Assembly: GCF_900100945.1 (NCBI RefSeq)
Contig: NZ_FNCG01000020.1
Coordinates: 1-64,000, forward strand
Direction: 5' to 3'
DNA from: Mucilaginibacter gossypii
GTDB lineage: Bacteria; Bacteroidota; Bacteroidia; Sphingobacteriales; Sphingobacteriaceae
Length of the DNA: 64,000 nt
Position numbers and translations under genes: made by a program. The notes below the pieces were generated by a model, which was not told where the DNA came from, did no database searches, and saw only the letters and a list, made by a program, of their open reading frames with translations. Positions 44,299 to 53,963 of the stretch are shown piece after piece (the first letter of the stretch is position 1; every line of letters begins with the position of its first letter).

Positions 44299-45444
44299 AT
44301 GCAGTTTAAAGAAATAGTAGGACAGGAAGCAACAAAGCAACGATTGCTTAACACGGTGAGCGAGAACCGGGTAAGCCATGCGCAATTATTTTTAGGCCCC
44401 GAAGGATCGGGCAGCCTGGCGCTTGCTGTTGCCTATGCCCAGTACCTATCCTGCGAAGACAAGCAGCCCGGCGACTCATGCGGGGCATGCTCTTCCTGCC
44501 GGAAATACCAGAAACTGATGCATCCAGACCTGCATTTTTCTTACCCTTTCTTTGCAAAACATAAAGATGATACAGCGCTTACTTTTATTGAGCAATGGCG
44601 CGGCGCTTTAACGGCTAACCCATATTTAAGCCTGGACATATGGCGCGGATACCTGGATGCCGAAAATAAACAGGCCAATATCAATATTGCCGAATGTCAC
44701 CAGATCATTAAAAAACTAAGCTTTAAGCCTTTTGAATCGGAATATAAGATCCTGATCCTCTGGTTGCCCGAATACCTCGATAAAGAGGGGAATGCTTTGC
44801 TTAAAATTATTGAAGAACCGCAGCCTAATACACTGTTTTTATTAGTAGCCCAAAACCAGGATCAAATCCTGAACACCATATTATCCCGTACGCAGCTGGT
44901 TAAAATACCCGCTTTGGAGTACGATGAAATTAAAGAACATTTAATAAGTGCGCATCACCAAACCGAAGAAGCCGCTGCCGAAATAGCTTATTTGAGCAAT
45001 GGCAACATGACCGAAGCTTTGGCCATGCTGCAGCAGGACAACAAAAGCTACCACGAGCTGTTTGTGCAATGGCTACGCTATTGCTTTGGCAATAAAGGTA
45101 TTGAGGTGATGGCTTTTGTGGAGCAGTTTGCCAAAATGGGGCGCGAAAACCAAAAAAACTTTTTGCGTTACGGTACCAGCTTTATCCGCGAGTGCTGTTT
45201 ACTCATTGCCGGGGCGGGTAGCCTGGTACATTTACCGGCAAAGGAACTGGATACGGCTCAAAAAATGAGCGGTGTATTGAGTATAGGCAAATCGCAAATG
45301 ATTATTGATGAGCTGGAAAAAGCACATTATCATGTGGAGCGCAACGCTAATCCCAAAATCTTATTTTTAGATGTATCTTTACAAATTATTAAAATACTAA
45401 TAAATAAAAATGTCCCTGCGGGGAATCAATATATGCCAAGTTAA
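44299..45444 (+). CDS. holB: DNA polymerase III clamp-loader subunit delta'
   Basis: 381 residues from the ATG at 44299; a TTG three codons upstream is less likely. The AAA+ fold has a degenerate P-loop, GPEGSGSLA at 33-41 with Ser at the usual Lys position, as expected for a delta' that does not hydrolyse ATP. The zinc module has Cys52, Cys61, Cys64 and Cys67. LIIEEPQPNTLFLL and LSRTQLVKIP complete the family signature. It is the first gene of holB-ricT-gldH. Confidence 0.93.
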   Translation: MQFKEIVGQEATKQRLLNTVSENRVSHAQLFLGPEGSGSLALAVAYAQYLSCEDKQPGDSCGACSSCRKYQKLMHPDLHFSYPFFAKHKDDTALTFIEQWRGALTANPYLSLDIWRGYLDAENKQANINIAECHQIIKKLSFKPFESEYKILILWLPEYLDKEGNALLKIIEEPQPNTLFLLVAQNQDQILNTILSRTQLVKIPALEYDEIKEHLISAHHQTEEAAAEIAYLSNGNMTEALAMLQQDNKSYHELFVQWLRYCFGNKGIEVMAFVEQFAKMGRENQKNFLRYGTSFIRECCLLIAGAGSLVHLPAKELDTAQKMSGVLSIGKSQMIIDELEKAHYHVERNANPKILFLDVSLQIIKILINKNVPAGNQYMPS

Positions 45445-45446
45445 TT

Positions 45447-46943
45447 ATGGGATGTGGAAGTTGCTCAACAGGTGGCGGATGTTCGCCTGCGGGCTGCAAA
45501 AGTAACGGCAGTTGCCTTACTAATGGTTGCAGCAAATTAGATGTTTACGATTGGCTGTCGCATATGGACATGCCGACTAACTATAAGCCTTTTCAGGTTA
45601 TTGAAGTTAAGTTTAAAGGCTCGCGCAAGGAGTTTTATTTAAACAACGATAATATTTACCTCGAAGCCGGCGAACTGGTGGCTGTTGAAGCAACCACTGG
45701 TGGCTATGATATTGGCCATGTTTCGCTTACCGGCGAACTGGTGCGCATGCAAATGGTAAAACGCCATGTAAAGGAAGCCGATGTTGTAAAAAAGATCTAC
45801 CGTAAAGCTACCGTTGCCGATGTTGACAAATGGAAAGCTGCCAAGGATATGGAATGGGAAACCATGCACAAATCGCGCAAGCTGGCGCTTGACCTTAACC
45901 TGAGCATGAAGCTGAGCGATGTGGATTACCAGGGCGATAAAACCAAGGCTACATTTTATTATACGGCCGAAGGCCGCGTTGATTTCAGGGAACTGATCAA
46001 GAAAATGGCCGAAACTTTCCGCATCCGTATCGAGATGAGGCAGATTGGCATGAGGCAGGAAGCAAGCCGTTTAGGCGGCATAGGTTCATGCGGCCGCGAG
46101 CTTTGCTGCTCAACATGGCTTACCGATTTTAAAACCGTATCTACTTCGGCAGCCCGCTATCAAAACCTTTCATTAAATACGCTGAAACTGGCCGGCCAGT
46201 GCGGCAAGCTGAAATGCTGCCTTAACTACGAGCTGGATACTTACATGGATGCCTTAAAATACATCCCTGATAATGTAAACACCCTTAAAACCCAAAAAGG
46301 GGATGCCCGCCTGCAAAAAACCGACATCTTTAAAAAAATAATGTGGTTTAGCTACCCGGGAGAAGAATCATGGGTGCCACTACCCATAAAAAAGGTTAAA
46401 GAGATTCAGCAGCAGAATAAAGATGGTGTGATCCCCGAAGACCTTGGTGAAATTGTTGAAGTTGAAACACCAGCGGCAAAAGCGCTCGATTACGAAAACG
46501 TGGTTGGCCAGGATAGTCTTACCCGCCTCGACGAACGGCGCAACAACAATAAAAAGAAGAACAAAAACCGCAATAAAAACCAGAAACCCGGAGGCCAGGC
46601 GCAAGCCGAGGGCAAACCGGCCCAGCAGCAGCCTCAGCAGGGATCGGGTAATCCGCAGGAAAAACCGGCACAGCAGCCGCGTCCTGAAGGAAACCGCCAG
46701 CCGCAAAACAATAACAGACCCCAGGGTAACAGGCCTCCGCAGCAAAACAGACCCCAGGGAGAGGGCCGGCCTCAAGGCGAAGCCAAACCTCTGAGAGAAC
46801 CGAGACCACAGGGGGAACCGAGGCCACAAGGCGAAGGAAAACCACAGGGTGAAGGGAGCGGGAATAACAACAGGCGCCGCAGGCCAAACCGCCCAAACCG
46901 TAATAATAATAACGACAATAATCAACAGGCAAAACCTGAATGA
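45447..46943 (+). CDS. ricT: PSP1-domain protein (RicT-like) with long low-complexity tail
   Basis: 498 residues. The N-terminus has a Cys-rich stretch (CGSCSTGGGCSPAGCKSNGSC). The PSP1 domain (about 110-250) includes RIEMRQIGMRQEASRLGGIG, CGRELCCSTW and CGKLKCCLNYE. The family is known from the RicT (YaaT) subunit of an RNase Y regulatory complex in Bacillus and binds Fe-S clusters. From about residue 370 the protein is a Lys/Asn then Gln/Pro/Gly/Arg-rich tail with PQGE and RPQ repeats, probably disordered and possibly RNA-binding. It starts two bases after holB and overlaps gldH. Confidence 0.9.
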   Translation: MGCGSCSTGGGCSPAGCKSNGSCLTNGCSKLDVYDWLSHMDMPTNYKPFQVIEVKFKGSRKEFYLNNDNIYLEAGELVAVEATTGGYDIGHVSLTGELVRMQMVKRHVKEADVVKKIYRKATVADVDKWKAAKDMEWETMHKSRKLALDLNLSMKLSDVDYQGDKTKATFYYTAEGRVDFRELIKKMAETFRIRIEMRQIGMRQEASRLGGIGSCGRELCCSTWLTDFKTVSTSAARYQNLSLNTLKLAGQCGKLKCCLNYELDTYMDALKYIPDNVNTLKTQKGDARLQKTDIFKKIMWFSYPGEESWVPLPIKKVKEIQQQNKDGVIPEDLGEIVEVETPAAKALDYENVVGQDSLTRLDERRNNNKKKNKNRNKNQKPGGQAQAEGKPAQQQPQQGSGNPQEKPAQQPRPEGNRQPQNNNRPQGNRPPQQNRPQGEGRPQGEAKPLREPRPQGEPRPQGEGKPQGEGSGNNNRRRRPNRPNRNNNNDNNQQAKPE

Positions 46944-47422
46944 AACGGGCTTTAAATATCATTTACCCGGCAGCATTATTATTAGTAACCATGTTTGCCG
47001 GTTCCTGTACGGATCCGAACAGGATCATTGATACCAACACCGAGATTGCCGATCATAACTGGTCGTACGTTAACCGCGTAAACTTTGATGTTAAAATTGA
47101 TGATGAAAAAGTTGCCTATAACCAATACCTTAATTTACGGGTTACGGGCAACTATAAGTACTCCAACATTTTTGTATTGGTTAATCAAATCTCGCCCGAT
47201 AAAAAAACGCATACTACGCGTTTTGAAGTAAAGCTGGCCAATCCCGATGGCGAATGGCTGGGCAAGGGGTCAGGTAACCTTTACAGCTACCAGGTGCTTT
47301 TGCGCAAAGATTATCATTTCCCCACAAAAGGCATTTACCGTTTTCAGATAGAACAAAACATGCGTGATAACCCCCTTCATGAAATCAGCGATGTAGGGTT
47401 AAGGATAGAGAAAGCCCAATAA
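46940..47422 (+). CDS. gldH: Gliding motility lipoprotein GldH
   Basis: 160 residues. The lipobox FAGSC gives acylated Cys23. The mature part matches GldH: DHNWSYVNRVNFDVKI, YSNIFVLVNQISPDKK and DYHFPTKGIYRFQIEQNMR. GldH is required for gliding in Flavobacterium and is retained in many non-gliding Bacteroidota, where its role is less clear. Its ATG overlaps the ricT stop (ATGA), so the two are coupled. porX elsewhere in the window also belongs to the type IX system. Confidence 0.92.
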   Translation: MKRALNIIYPAALLLVTMFAGSCTDPNRIIDTNTEIADHNWSYVNRVNFDVKIDDEKVAYNQYLNLRVTGNYKYSNIFVLVNQISPDKKTHTTRFEVKLANPDGEWLGKGSGNLYSYQVLLRKDYHFPTKGIYRFQIEQNMRDNPLHEISDVGLRIEKAQ

Positions 47423-47428
47423 TTTATA

Positions 47429-47809
47429 CTAAGGGATATTATAGGTAACGGTAACCGAGCCATGCGTCAACACTTCTCTGTCGGTATCCTGTACAACTAT
47501 TTTATCATTGTCGTAAATTCTGTAAGTTACGGTATTGCTAACGTCTGATGCAACAACCAGGGTTACCTGGTCGTTTTGATTCAATGTAGCAGTATAGTTG
47601 TATGATGATCCTTTTGCAACAGCTTTCGCATCAACTATTTTAGGGCTGCTATCCGTTGTTTTATATTCAGATAATGAAACATTAAAGGCATCTGCAGCGC
47701 TTACCGTAACTTTTATAGTGTGGGGCTGCGGTGGTTGATCTGTGCTCTTTTTTGAGCAGGACACAAACAACAAGCTTATTAATATCCCATAAATCAATTG
47801 CTTCATCAT
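47429..47809 (-). CDS. Small lipoprotein, unknown function
   Basis: 126 residues (or 125 if the second Met is used). The signal peptide ends in lipobox LFVSC. The mature part is a Ser/Thr-rich Ig-like beta-domain of about 100 residues (HTIKVTVSAADAFNVSLSEY ... SVTVTYNIP). No family was recognised. It converges on gldH with a six-base gap. Confidence 0.72.
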   Translation of the reverse strand: MMKQLIYGILISLLFVSCSKKSTDQPPQPHTIKVTVSAADAFNVSLSEYKTTDSSPKIVDAKAVAKGSSYNYTATLNQNDQVTLVVASDVSNTVTYRIYDNDKIVVQDTDREVLTHGSVTVTYNIP

Positions 47810-47908
47810 TGTTTTTTATTTGTGAATATCCTTAATTTATACCAGCGAACAAAATCTTAATAATAAAACAGAAACGTATAACTACCCGTTAAGCCTTAAA
47901 CATCACCC

Positions 47909-48139
47909 ATGAAAAAATTAACCATCCTTACATTTTTAGCTGCTTCAATAGCTTTTGCATCCTGTCATAGCGCCGATAAAAATAACCGCCAAAACGATAC
48001 CAGCGTGACCCAAAGTAGCGGCGGCCCTGCCGATTCAACAAAAACTTCAACAGCCCGAAACACCGACACTACAACTAATTCAGCAGACACCACTACGCTT
48101 GGTGCTGATACCGATTCGGCTGTGCATCCGGTGCATTAA
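47909..48139 (+). CDS. Very small Thr/Asp/Ser-rich lipoprotein
   Basis: 76 residues. The signal peptide ends in IAFASC, so Cys19 is probably acylated. The mature 58 residues are nearly all Thr, Asp, Ser, Ala and Asn, with a DTTT-type repeat and no hydrophobic core. It is probably a disordered surface or periplasmic peptide. Similar low-complexity lipoproteins occur in this order but no function is known. Confidence 0.65.
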   Translation: MKKLTILTFLAASIAFASCHSADKNNRQNDTSVTQSSGGPADSTKTSTARNTDTTTNSADTTTLGADTDSAVHPVH

Positions 48140-48243
48140 TACCGGCTGATCACTATTTCTTTTGTTCATGATTAAACTAAGAATTAGCTGATCAGTCTAC
48201 CTTCAGGAGTTTGCTTTTTTGTTGCCTTTAACTTTTTTATTAA

Positions 48244-49671
48244 ATGAAATACCTAAACCTATCTTTTCTTATCATCTTTTTTCCCTTAGTGTTATCAGCC
48301 CAAACTAATAATACTATAGCAACGCCCCGAATTGATAAACGTGTAGAATTGCTGAGCATTGTTTTCCGTTTAGCGGGTAACGAAGAATACAATACACCTG
48401 ACAATGTTAAATACGTTGCGGATATTCATAAGCATCTTGATAAATTTATTGACCATCCGCTCATTAAATACGCCCGGGAACTGAGGGACAGCAGCGGCGT
48501 TAGCTACGATGCTGTTATGTCAATGGCCGTTCATTTGAATGAACCACCGGCATTAGAACCATTAGTACCTTTTTCAGTCTCTTTACCAGACAAAAGGTGG
48601 ACCCTGGAAAGCGCTGTAAAATTCACTGCCCTATTAAAGCAATTTTATAAAGACGCCGACTTCGATGGGTTTTTCCATGCCCATTTAGCTGATTATGCTA
48701 TAGCCGAAAGTCGCTTTAATGCCCTGTTTAAAAAGCTGGATGTATCCTGGTATTATAAATTTTATGGTAAAGCGCCGGCCGAAAATTTCAATATCATCAT
48801 AGGATTTGGAAATGGCGGAGGAAACTACGGGCCACATGTTTATTTAAACGATCATACCAAAAAAGTATATGCAATTATTGGTTCTGGTACTTTTGATGAG
48901 CAAGGCTTACCTACTTATGACGCGGCATCTTATCTGCCTACATTGATCCACGAGTTTAACCACTCTTTTATCAATTATCTTACCGATAATTATGAAAGCC
49001 AATTGAGAGATGCGGGTGCGCTTATTTACGAAAAGGAGCGCACAAAAATGCGAAAACAAGCTTATGGCGAGTGGAAAACAATGATGAACGAAGCTTTAGT
49101 AAGGGCATCAGTAATCAGTTACCTGAAAACCCATAATACCGATACATTGGTGGCCGAACAAGAGCTTAAGCAGCAGTTGGCCAGAGGTTTTGTTTGGATG
49201 CGGCCATTGGTTAATTTACTTGGTAAATATCAATCAAACAGAAAAACTTATCCTACACTTGAAAGCTTTATGCCTGCTATTGTCGTCTTTTACAATAAAT
49301 TGGCGCCAAATATCAGTTTTTACGATGACGACTATCAGCAACATTGTGCCCGGGTAATAGCAGTAAGGCCTTTCAAAAACGGCGATACTACGATAAGGGC
49401 CAACACAACTGAAATTATATTTGATTTTGATAAAAAATTGGATGGCATAAAGTACTTTTTTGGCCCGGGAGCCAGGGGTATAGATCATTATCCTAAGTCG
49501 GCAAAATTTACCTTTGCTAATGATAACAAAAGCATTATTATGAAAGTGAGTCTGAAGCCTAATACCGAATACCAGATAAATATTACCGGCGGTATGATGC
49601 GGGCAAGCGATGGCTATGCTGTACAAAACTATATCCTGAATTTTAAAACAGAAAATAATCCCATTCCTTAA
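48244..49671 (+). CDS. DUF4932-type putative metallopeptidase, secreted
   Basis: 475 residues with a signal peptide ending VLSAQ (residue 20). The zinc-site-like motif HEFNHSFINY lies near residue 238. The N-terminal pattern RVELLSIVFRLAGNEEY is typical of DUF4932. The C-terminal 110 residues look like an Ig-like/SbsA-type domain (TTEIIFDFDKKLDGI, LKPNTEYQINITGG). Peptidase activity is inferred from HExxH only; the substrate is unknown. It stands between a tiny lipoprotein gene and rmuC. Confidence 0.85.
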   Translation: MKYLNLSFLIIFFPLVLSAQTNNTIATPRIDKRVELLSIVFRLAGNEEYNTPDNVKYVADIHKHLDKFIDHPLIKYARELRDSSGVSYDAVMSMAVHLNEPPALEPLVPFSVSLPDKRWTLESAVKFTALLKQFYKDADFDGFFHAHLADYAIAESRFNALFKKLDVSWYYKFYGKAPAENFNIIIGFGNGGGNYGPHVYLNDHTKKVYAIIGSGTFDEQGLPTYDAASYLPTLIHEFNHSFINYLTDNYESQLRDAGALIYEKERTKMRKQAYGEWKTMMNEALVRASVISYLKTHNTDTLVAEQELKQQLARGFVWMRPLVNLLGKYQSNRKTYPTLESFMPAIVVFYNKLAPNISFYDDDYQQHCARVIAVRPFKNGDTTIRANTTEIIFDFDKKLDGIKYFFGPGARGIDHYPKSAKFTFANDNKSIIMKVSLKPNTEYQINITGGMMRASDGYAVQNYILNFKTENNPIP

Positions 49672-49749
49672 TTCACTTGCCTTTCTTGATTAACTTTATT
49701 AGTATTTATAAAATTTTATGTTTTACTTTACTAATATTTTTATCAATAA

Positions 49750-51120
49750 ATGACTGGTATTATATTAGTATTTGTATCCCTGATCATCCTGCTGATTGCA
49801 GTTTTTCTATTCCTGAAAAAACCAAAAGCAGTTGAGCTGATCTCGGCCGAAGAGTTGAGCAAACTCCGATATGAGCATGATCAGCTTAAAATTTTATTAG
49901 CCAAAGCCGAGGAAAAATCAAACGGTTTAGTTGCTGAAAAAGAAAGCATTACCAACTTTTTAAAGGAGGAAAAGAATCGTCTTATTGACGAGCTTTTATA
50001 CGAGCGCACCCAGTTGGCACAGGCCAATCAATCCTTAGAAAGTGCCCGGGCCTACTATAAATCGCAGCAGGAGAAACTGCAGGAGCAAAAGGCCGAAATA
50101 GAGCAGATCCGCACCCAATTTCAGCGCGAATTTGAAAATGTGGCCGAAAAACTGCTTAAAGAAAAATCGAAGGAATTTACTGATATCAACCGGAGTAATT
50201 TGGATGTCATCCTTAACCCGTTAAAGGAAAACCTGAAAGCATTTGAGGATAAAGTTGAGAAAGTTTACAACATGGAAGCCGCTGAACGGAACACCCTGAA
50301 AGGGGTGATCACGCAGCTGATGGACCTCAACAAACAGATTAGCGATGAGGCCCAAAATCTTACCAAAGCACTTAAAGGCGATAACAAAAAACAAGGTAAC
50401 TGGGGCGAGGTAATTTTGGAGCGGGTACTGGAACGCTCAGGCCTCGTCAGAGACCAGGAATACCGCATCCAAGCCGCCATCCAGTCCACCGACGGCACAA
50501 GATATCAACCAGATGTGATCATCGACCTACCCGATGAAAAGCACCTGATTATCGACTCCAAAGTATCTCTAATTGCGTACGAAAAGTTGGTTAACGCCGA
50601 TACCGAGGAAGATCGAAAACTATTTGCCAAAGCCCATGTGGAATCTATCCGCGGGCATGTTGCCGGACTCTCAGCCAAAAAGTATCACGATTTATATAAG
50701 ATCAATTCGCCCGATTTTGTGCTGCTTTTTGTGCCGATAGAATCCTCCTTCAGTATAGCGGTGCAACTGGATGGCGAGCTCTTTAATTATGCCTGGGACA
50801 GGAAAGTGGTAATTGTTAGTCCGTCGACATTGCTAGCTACCCTGCGTACCATTGCCAGTATGTGGAAACAGGAACGCCAAAACCGCAATGTATTGGAAAT
50901 AGCCCGTTTAAGCGGCGATATGTATGATAAGTTTGTTGGTTTTTTAAGTGATATGGACAGCATTGGCAAAAACATTAACCAAACACAATCGGCTTATAAT
51001 AACGCCATCAGTAAATTATCGGAGGGTAGGGGCAACCTGACTACTACCGCCGAAAAGATCAAAAAGTTGGGAGCAAAAGCAGATAAGCAGATAGATCAGA
51101 AATATATTGGGGATGAGTAA
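49750..51120 (+). CDS. rmuC: DNA recombination protein RmuC
   Basis: 456 residues. An N-terminal membrane anchor (about 2-24) and a coiled coil (about 30-140) are followed by the RmuC core with NWGEVILERVLERSG, DVIIDLPDEKHLIIDSKV and VPIESSFSIAVQ. The family is nuclease-related and suppresses certain inversions in E. coli. The stop codon directly abuts that of the convergent gene at 51121. Confidence 0.94.
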   Translation: MTGIILVFVSLIILLIAVFLFLKKPKAVELISAEELSKLRYEHDQLKILLAKAEEKSNGLVAEKESITNFLKEEKNRLIDELLYERTQLAQANQSLESARAYYKSQQEKLQEQKAEIEQIRTQFQREFENVAEKLLKEKSKEFTDINRSNLDVILNPLKENLKAFEDKVEKVYNMEAAERNTLKGVITQLMDLNKQISDEAQNLTKALKGDNKKQGNWGEVILERVLERSGLVRDQEYRIQAAIQSTDGTRYQPDVIIDLPDEKHLIIDSKVSLIAYEKLVNADTEEDRKLFAKAHVESIRGHVAGLSAKKYHDLYKINSPDFVLLFVPIESSFSIAVQLDGELFNYAWDRKVVIVSPSTLLATLRTIASMWKQERQNRNVLEIARLSGDMYDKFVGFLSDMDSIGKNINQTQSAYNNAISKLSEGRGNLTTTAEKIKKLGAKADKQIDQKYIGDE

Positions 51121-51981
51121 TTAAAGCTCGTTAACAACTGCCAGATATGATGCGTTGGCGGATGCATTTGCTTTAAAAGTTATCCCCTCCATTATCATGG
51201 ACAGATTAAAATTTATATTGCTAACCATGCTACTCATGTAATTTTGTTTGATACTATAAACAAGTTTGCCGCTTCCTTTACCGTTACCACTAATAGTTAC
51301 CTCTGCTCCGTTTGTAGTAGTCTTCAAATCCATAGCCATCGATTGATCTATATCGAAATTTGCTATATCATTATTAACAGATATGAGTTTATAAACAAGC
51401 TTTATATTCATTTGCATATTGGTAAAGCCGGGTACGGGCATTGCCATGGGTATTTCCTGCGTAAAAGTCTCGCCAATTTTCATTGGCTTATCCGGAAATT
51501 GTAGTTTGTTACTGATGTTATTGATAATAGCAGTAACAGCTGATTTTATCTTTTCGTCTGTATTTTTTCCGGATACCGAATCGATATGTATTTTGCCCTC
51601 CGGCGACCCCGTTCCATAAAAAATTCGGTCTTTCAAAGGATCCGGGGTTTCAATCTGCTTCCCATTAAAATTCATTACCGACGGCATTCCCCAAAATGTC
51701 ATCGTAAAAGGAAAAGAATTATCGCTATTTAGTTTTCCTGTAACTAAATCTAAATCATGACCATTATGCCCGGTTATGGTCGCTGGCAATTTCGTATTTT
51801 TCTTTATTTCGGCTATACTTGCTTCATCACCTACGGCGTCCATCTCCATTTTAAGATCAGTTACCATTTTCACATGATATTTATGAAGCGACTTATATTT
51901 TATCTTAAAAATGGCTGAGTTTTGAGCAAAGCTTTTAGCTATAGTGAATAATAAAACACATGAGATTATGTATTTTTTCAT
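51121..51981 (-). CDS. Secreted protein of unknown function
   Basis: 286 residues with a signal peptide ending AKSFA (residue 19). The mature part has repeated two-strand patterns (KYHVKMVTDLKMEMDA, GETFTQEIPMAMPVPG) and a Met-rich middle. It resembles DUF6263-like periplasmic proteins, but the match is not certain. It converges on rmuC with no gap. Confidence 0.7.
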   Translation of the reverse strand: MKKYIISCVLLFTIAKSFAQNSAIFKIKYKSLHKYHVKMVTDLKMEMDAVGDEASIAEIKKNTKLPATITGHNGHDLDLVTGKLNSDNSFPFTMTFWGMPSVMNFNGKQIETPDPLKDRIFYGTGSPEGKIHIDSVSGKNTDEKIKSAVTAIINNISNKLQFPDKPMKIGETFTQEIPMAMPVPGFTNMQMNIKLVYKLISVNNDIANFDIDQSMAMDLKTTTNGAEVTISGNGKGSGKLVYSIKQNYMSSMVSNINFNLSMIMEGITFKANASANASYLAVVNEL

Positions 51982-52017
51982 TTTAAAAGATTTAGGTTTG
52001 ATTTAAAAATAAAGTTT

Positions 52018-52464
52018 TTATCTATTAGTGTTTTTCCTGTTAAACCACCAATCTGCCTGTTTGGTAAACATCAGCGCCCAACCCCATAGTTCAACAATGA
52101 TCTCGGCGAGGGTTAAAATGATGAGATAAACCGGCATTTCTATAGCTTTTTTGGAAGCCGAACTATCATGTAAAATTCCGAAACTATACAGCAATGACGA
52201 TCCCAGGAAAAAAACATTCAGCAATATCAAAACCGAAAGGATGATCCGGGCCCATTTCTTTCCTTCGCCGGTAACAAAGATCAAAAAGCCGACAGCGACG
52301 AATACAAACAGGATGGCCGAAAAATTGAAACCGTCCAGGTAATTATTCAACGTTTGGATCAGCAAGCCCAGGTAAAGCAATAAAATTCCCTTCACAAAAG
52401 CCCCGGGCGGTCTCCCATCGGGATGATTGTTGAGGTAAAATTTATCGAAAATATCCTGCAGCAT
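52018..52464 (-). CDS. Four-span membrane protein of unknown function
   Basis: 148 residues with hydrophobic spans near 23-40, 48-66, 72-95 and 108-131, and an N-terminal soluble stretch (FYLNNHPDGRPPGAFVKG). No family was recognised. It overlaps the thiL stop by one base, so translation is probably coupled; a link to thiamine is not shown. Confidence 0.75.
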   Translation of the reverse strand: MLQDIFDKFYLNNHPDGRPPGAFVKGILLLYLGLLIQTLNNYLDGFNFSAILFVFVAVGFLIFVTGEGKKWARIILSVLILLNVFFLGSSLLYSFGILHDSSASKKAIEMPVYLIILTLAEIIVELWGWALMFTKQADWWFNRKNTNR

Positions 52465-53510
52465 TATTCGGATTTTTTAAACGCGTTCCAGCCCTGGGCC
52501 TTCAATTCATGTACGGTACCGCTTTTAGTGATCAGGTTACAGCCGGCCGATGGTTCGGTGATGTAGCCGATGATGCTGATATCCATTTTAAATTTGATCT
52601 TATCATAATCGGCCTGCTTCACGGTAAACAATAATTCATAATCTTCCCCACCGCTGAGCGCGCAAATAGTAGGATCGAGGTTGAACTCACGGGCTGTTTC
52701 AAACGTCATCGGGTCGAGCGGGATCTTCTCTTCGTACAGGTTACACCCCTTGTTGCTTTGCTTACAGATATGTAATAACTCTGAAGCCAAACCATCAGAT
52801 ACGTCGATCATCGCGGTTGGTTTTACTTCGATGCTTTTCAGCAATTCCACCACATCCCGGCGGGCTTCGGGTTTTAACTGACGTTCCACGATGTAATCTT
52901 TTCCTTCCAGATCCGGCTGAATATTAGGATTTTCCAGGTAGATCAGCTTTTCCCGCTCCAGCAGTTGCAGGCCGGTATAAGCACCTCCCAAATCTCCGGA
53001 TACACAAATTAGGTCGCCTTCTTCGGCACCGTTACGGTACACAATGTCAGCTTCATCAGCATATCCGATAGAGGTTACGCTGATCACCAGTCCCTGCTTT
53101 GACGATGTTGTATCTCCGCCGATCAAATCCACATTATATTTTTCACAGGCGATATAAATCCCCTGGTAAAGCTCCTCAATGGCTTCGAGCGGAAATTTGC
53201 TCGACATGCCGATAGACACAGTAACCTGCGACGCTATTCCATTCATCGCATAAATGTCACTCAGGTTTACCTGTATCGCTTTGTAACCCAAATGCTTAAG
53301 CGGCGTGTACGCCAAATCAAAATGGATCCCTTCCAACAGCATATCCGTACTCACCAGCACTTTTTTACCAGCGAAATCAAGTACAGCTGCATCGTCGCCG
53401 ACTCCTTTTTTTGAGCTTTCGTTAGTAAGCTTAATATTTTTTGTAAGGTGACCGATAAGGCCAAATTCGCCAAGCTCCTCTAAATTGGTTCTATCCTGAT
53501 TTTCAAACAT
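52464..53510 (-). CDS. thiL: Thiamine-monophosphate kinase
   Basis: 348 residues, full length for ThiL. It phosphorylates thiamine monophosphate to thiamine diphosphate, the last step of de novo synthesis. The AIRS-like fold shows GDDAAVLD near 37-44, STDMLLEGIHFDL, LIGGDTTSSK, SGDLGGAYTGLQ and MIDVSDGLASEL. No TPP riboswitch was seen upstream; the start is preceded directly by a short family H palindrome. It is followed by a coupled membrane-protein gene. Confidence 0.95.
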   Translation of the reverse strand: MFENQDRTNLEELGEFGLIGHLTKNIKLTNESSKKGVGDDAAVLDFAGKKVLVSTDMLLEGIHFDLAYTPLKHLGYKAIQVNLSDIYAMNGIASQVTVSIGMSSKFPLEAIEELYQGIYIACEKYNVDLIGGDTTSSKQGLVISVTSIGYADEADIVYRNGAEEGDLICVSGDLGGAYTGLQLLEREKLIYLENPNIQPDLEGKDYIVERQLKPEARRDVVELLKSIEVKPTAMIDVSDGLASELLHICKQSNKGCNLYEEKIPLDPMTFETAREFNLDPTICALSGGEDYELLFTVKQADYDKIKFKMDISIIGYITEPSAGCNLITKSGTVHELKAQGWNAFKKSE

Positions 53511-53514
53511 ATTA

Positions 53515-53548
53515 GCCCCTCTAAATCTTCCCTAAAAGGGAGACTTTT
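53515..53548. repeat. Short palindrome family H, copy 2
   Basis: gcccctctaaatcttcccta followed by aaagggagactttt repeats the sequence at 2201-2234. It ends four bases from the thiL start codon. Confidence 0.75.
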
Positions 53549-53550
53549 AA

Positions 53551-53963
53551 ATTTACATTTTTATACATCTTAGGCCGCAACCCGCTTTACACCTTCCGCC
53601 GAAGGCGGGAAATTTTTTTTACACTTTTTTCTCACATACCAACCAAATCAGTTGACCATCGAAAAACGGACGACAAATATATTGACTCCAGCCTCCCTTC
53701 GGCTTTTATACTTTTTAACAACAATGTGGATAACCCAAGTTTTCGGGCCGCTACCTTTATACCTTATATCCGCCTTTGGCGGAAAATTTTTTTACGATTT
53801 TCAGCCTTTTTACAAGCAAGAAGGCACTTTTACACCAAAAATACCTTCAATTTAATTCCTCCCGGTTTTCCACAATTCCCCAGTTTATAACTTCCTGATC
53901 AAGGCCATCCAACCGATCAAAAAATCGGTGAAATCAACCCGTAATCGGTGTAGTCTCAAAGAA
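53551..53963. other. Gene-free A+T-rich region with two GC hairpins and DnaA-box matches
   Basis: About 410 bases between thiL and nadA. Two small GC stems, ccgccgaaggcgg (53596-53608) and ccgcctttggcgg (53770-53782), are each followed by a run of Ts. TGTGGATAA at 53725-53733 is the reverse of the perfect DnaA box TTATCCACA, and TTTTCCACA at 53866-53874 also fits TTWTNCACA. The open frame across it lacks protein character. Confidence 0.5.

Noticed and set aside
53511-53560. TPP riboswitch upstream of thiL
   Set aside because: The upstream sequence is a short palindrome of repeat family H; no Thi-box words were recognised.
53652-53855. 67-residue plus-strand frame between thiL and nadA
   Set aside because: It crosses a hairpin with T run and low-complexity sequence; coding is unlikely.
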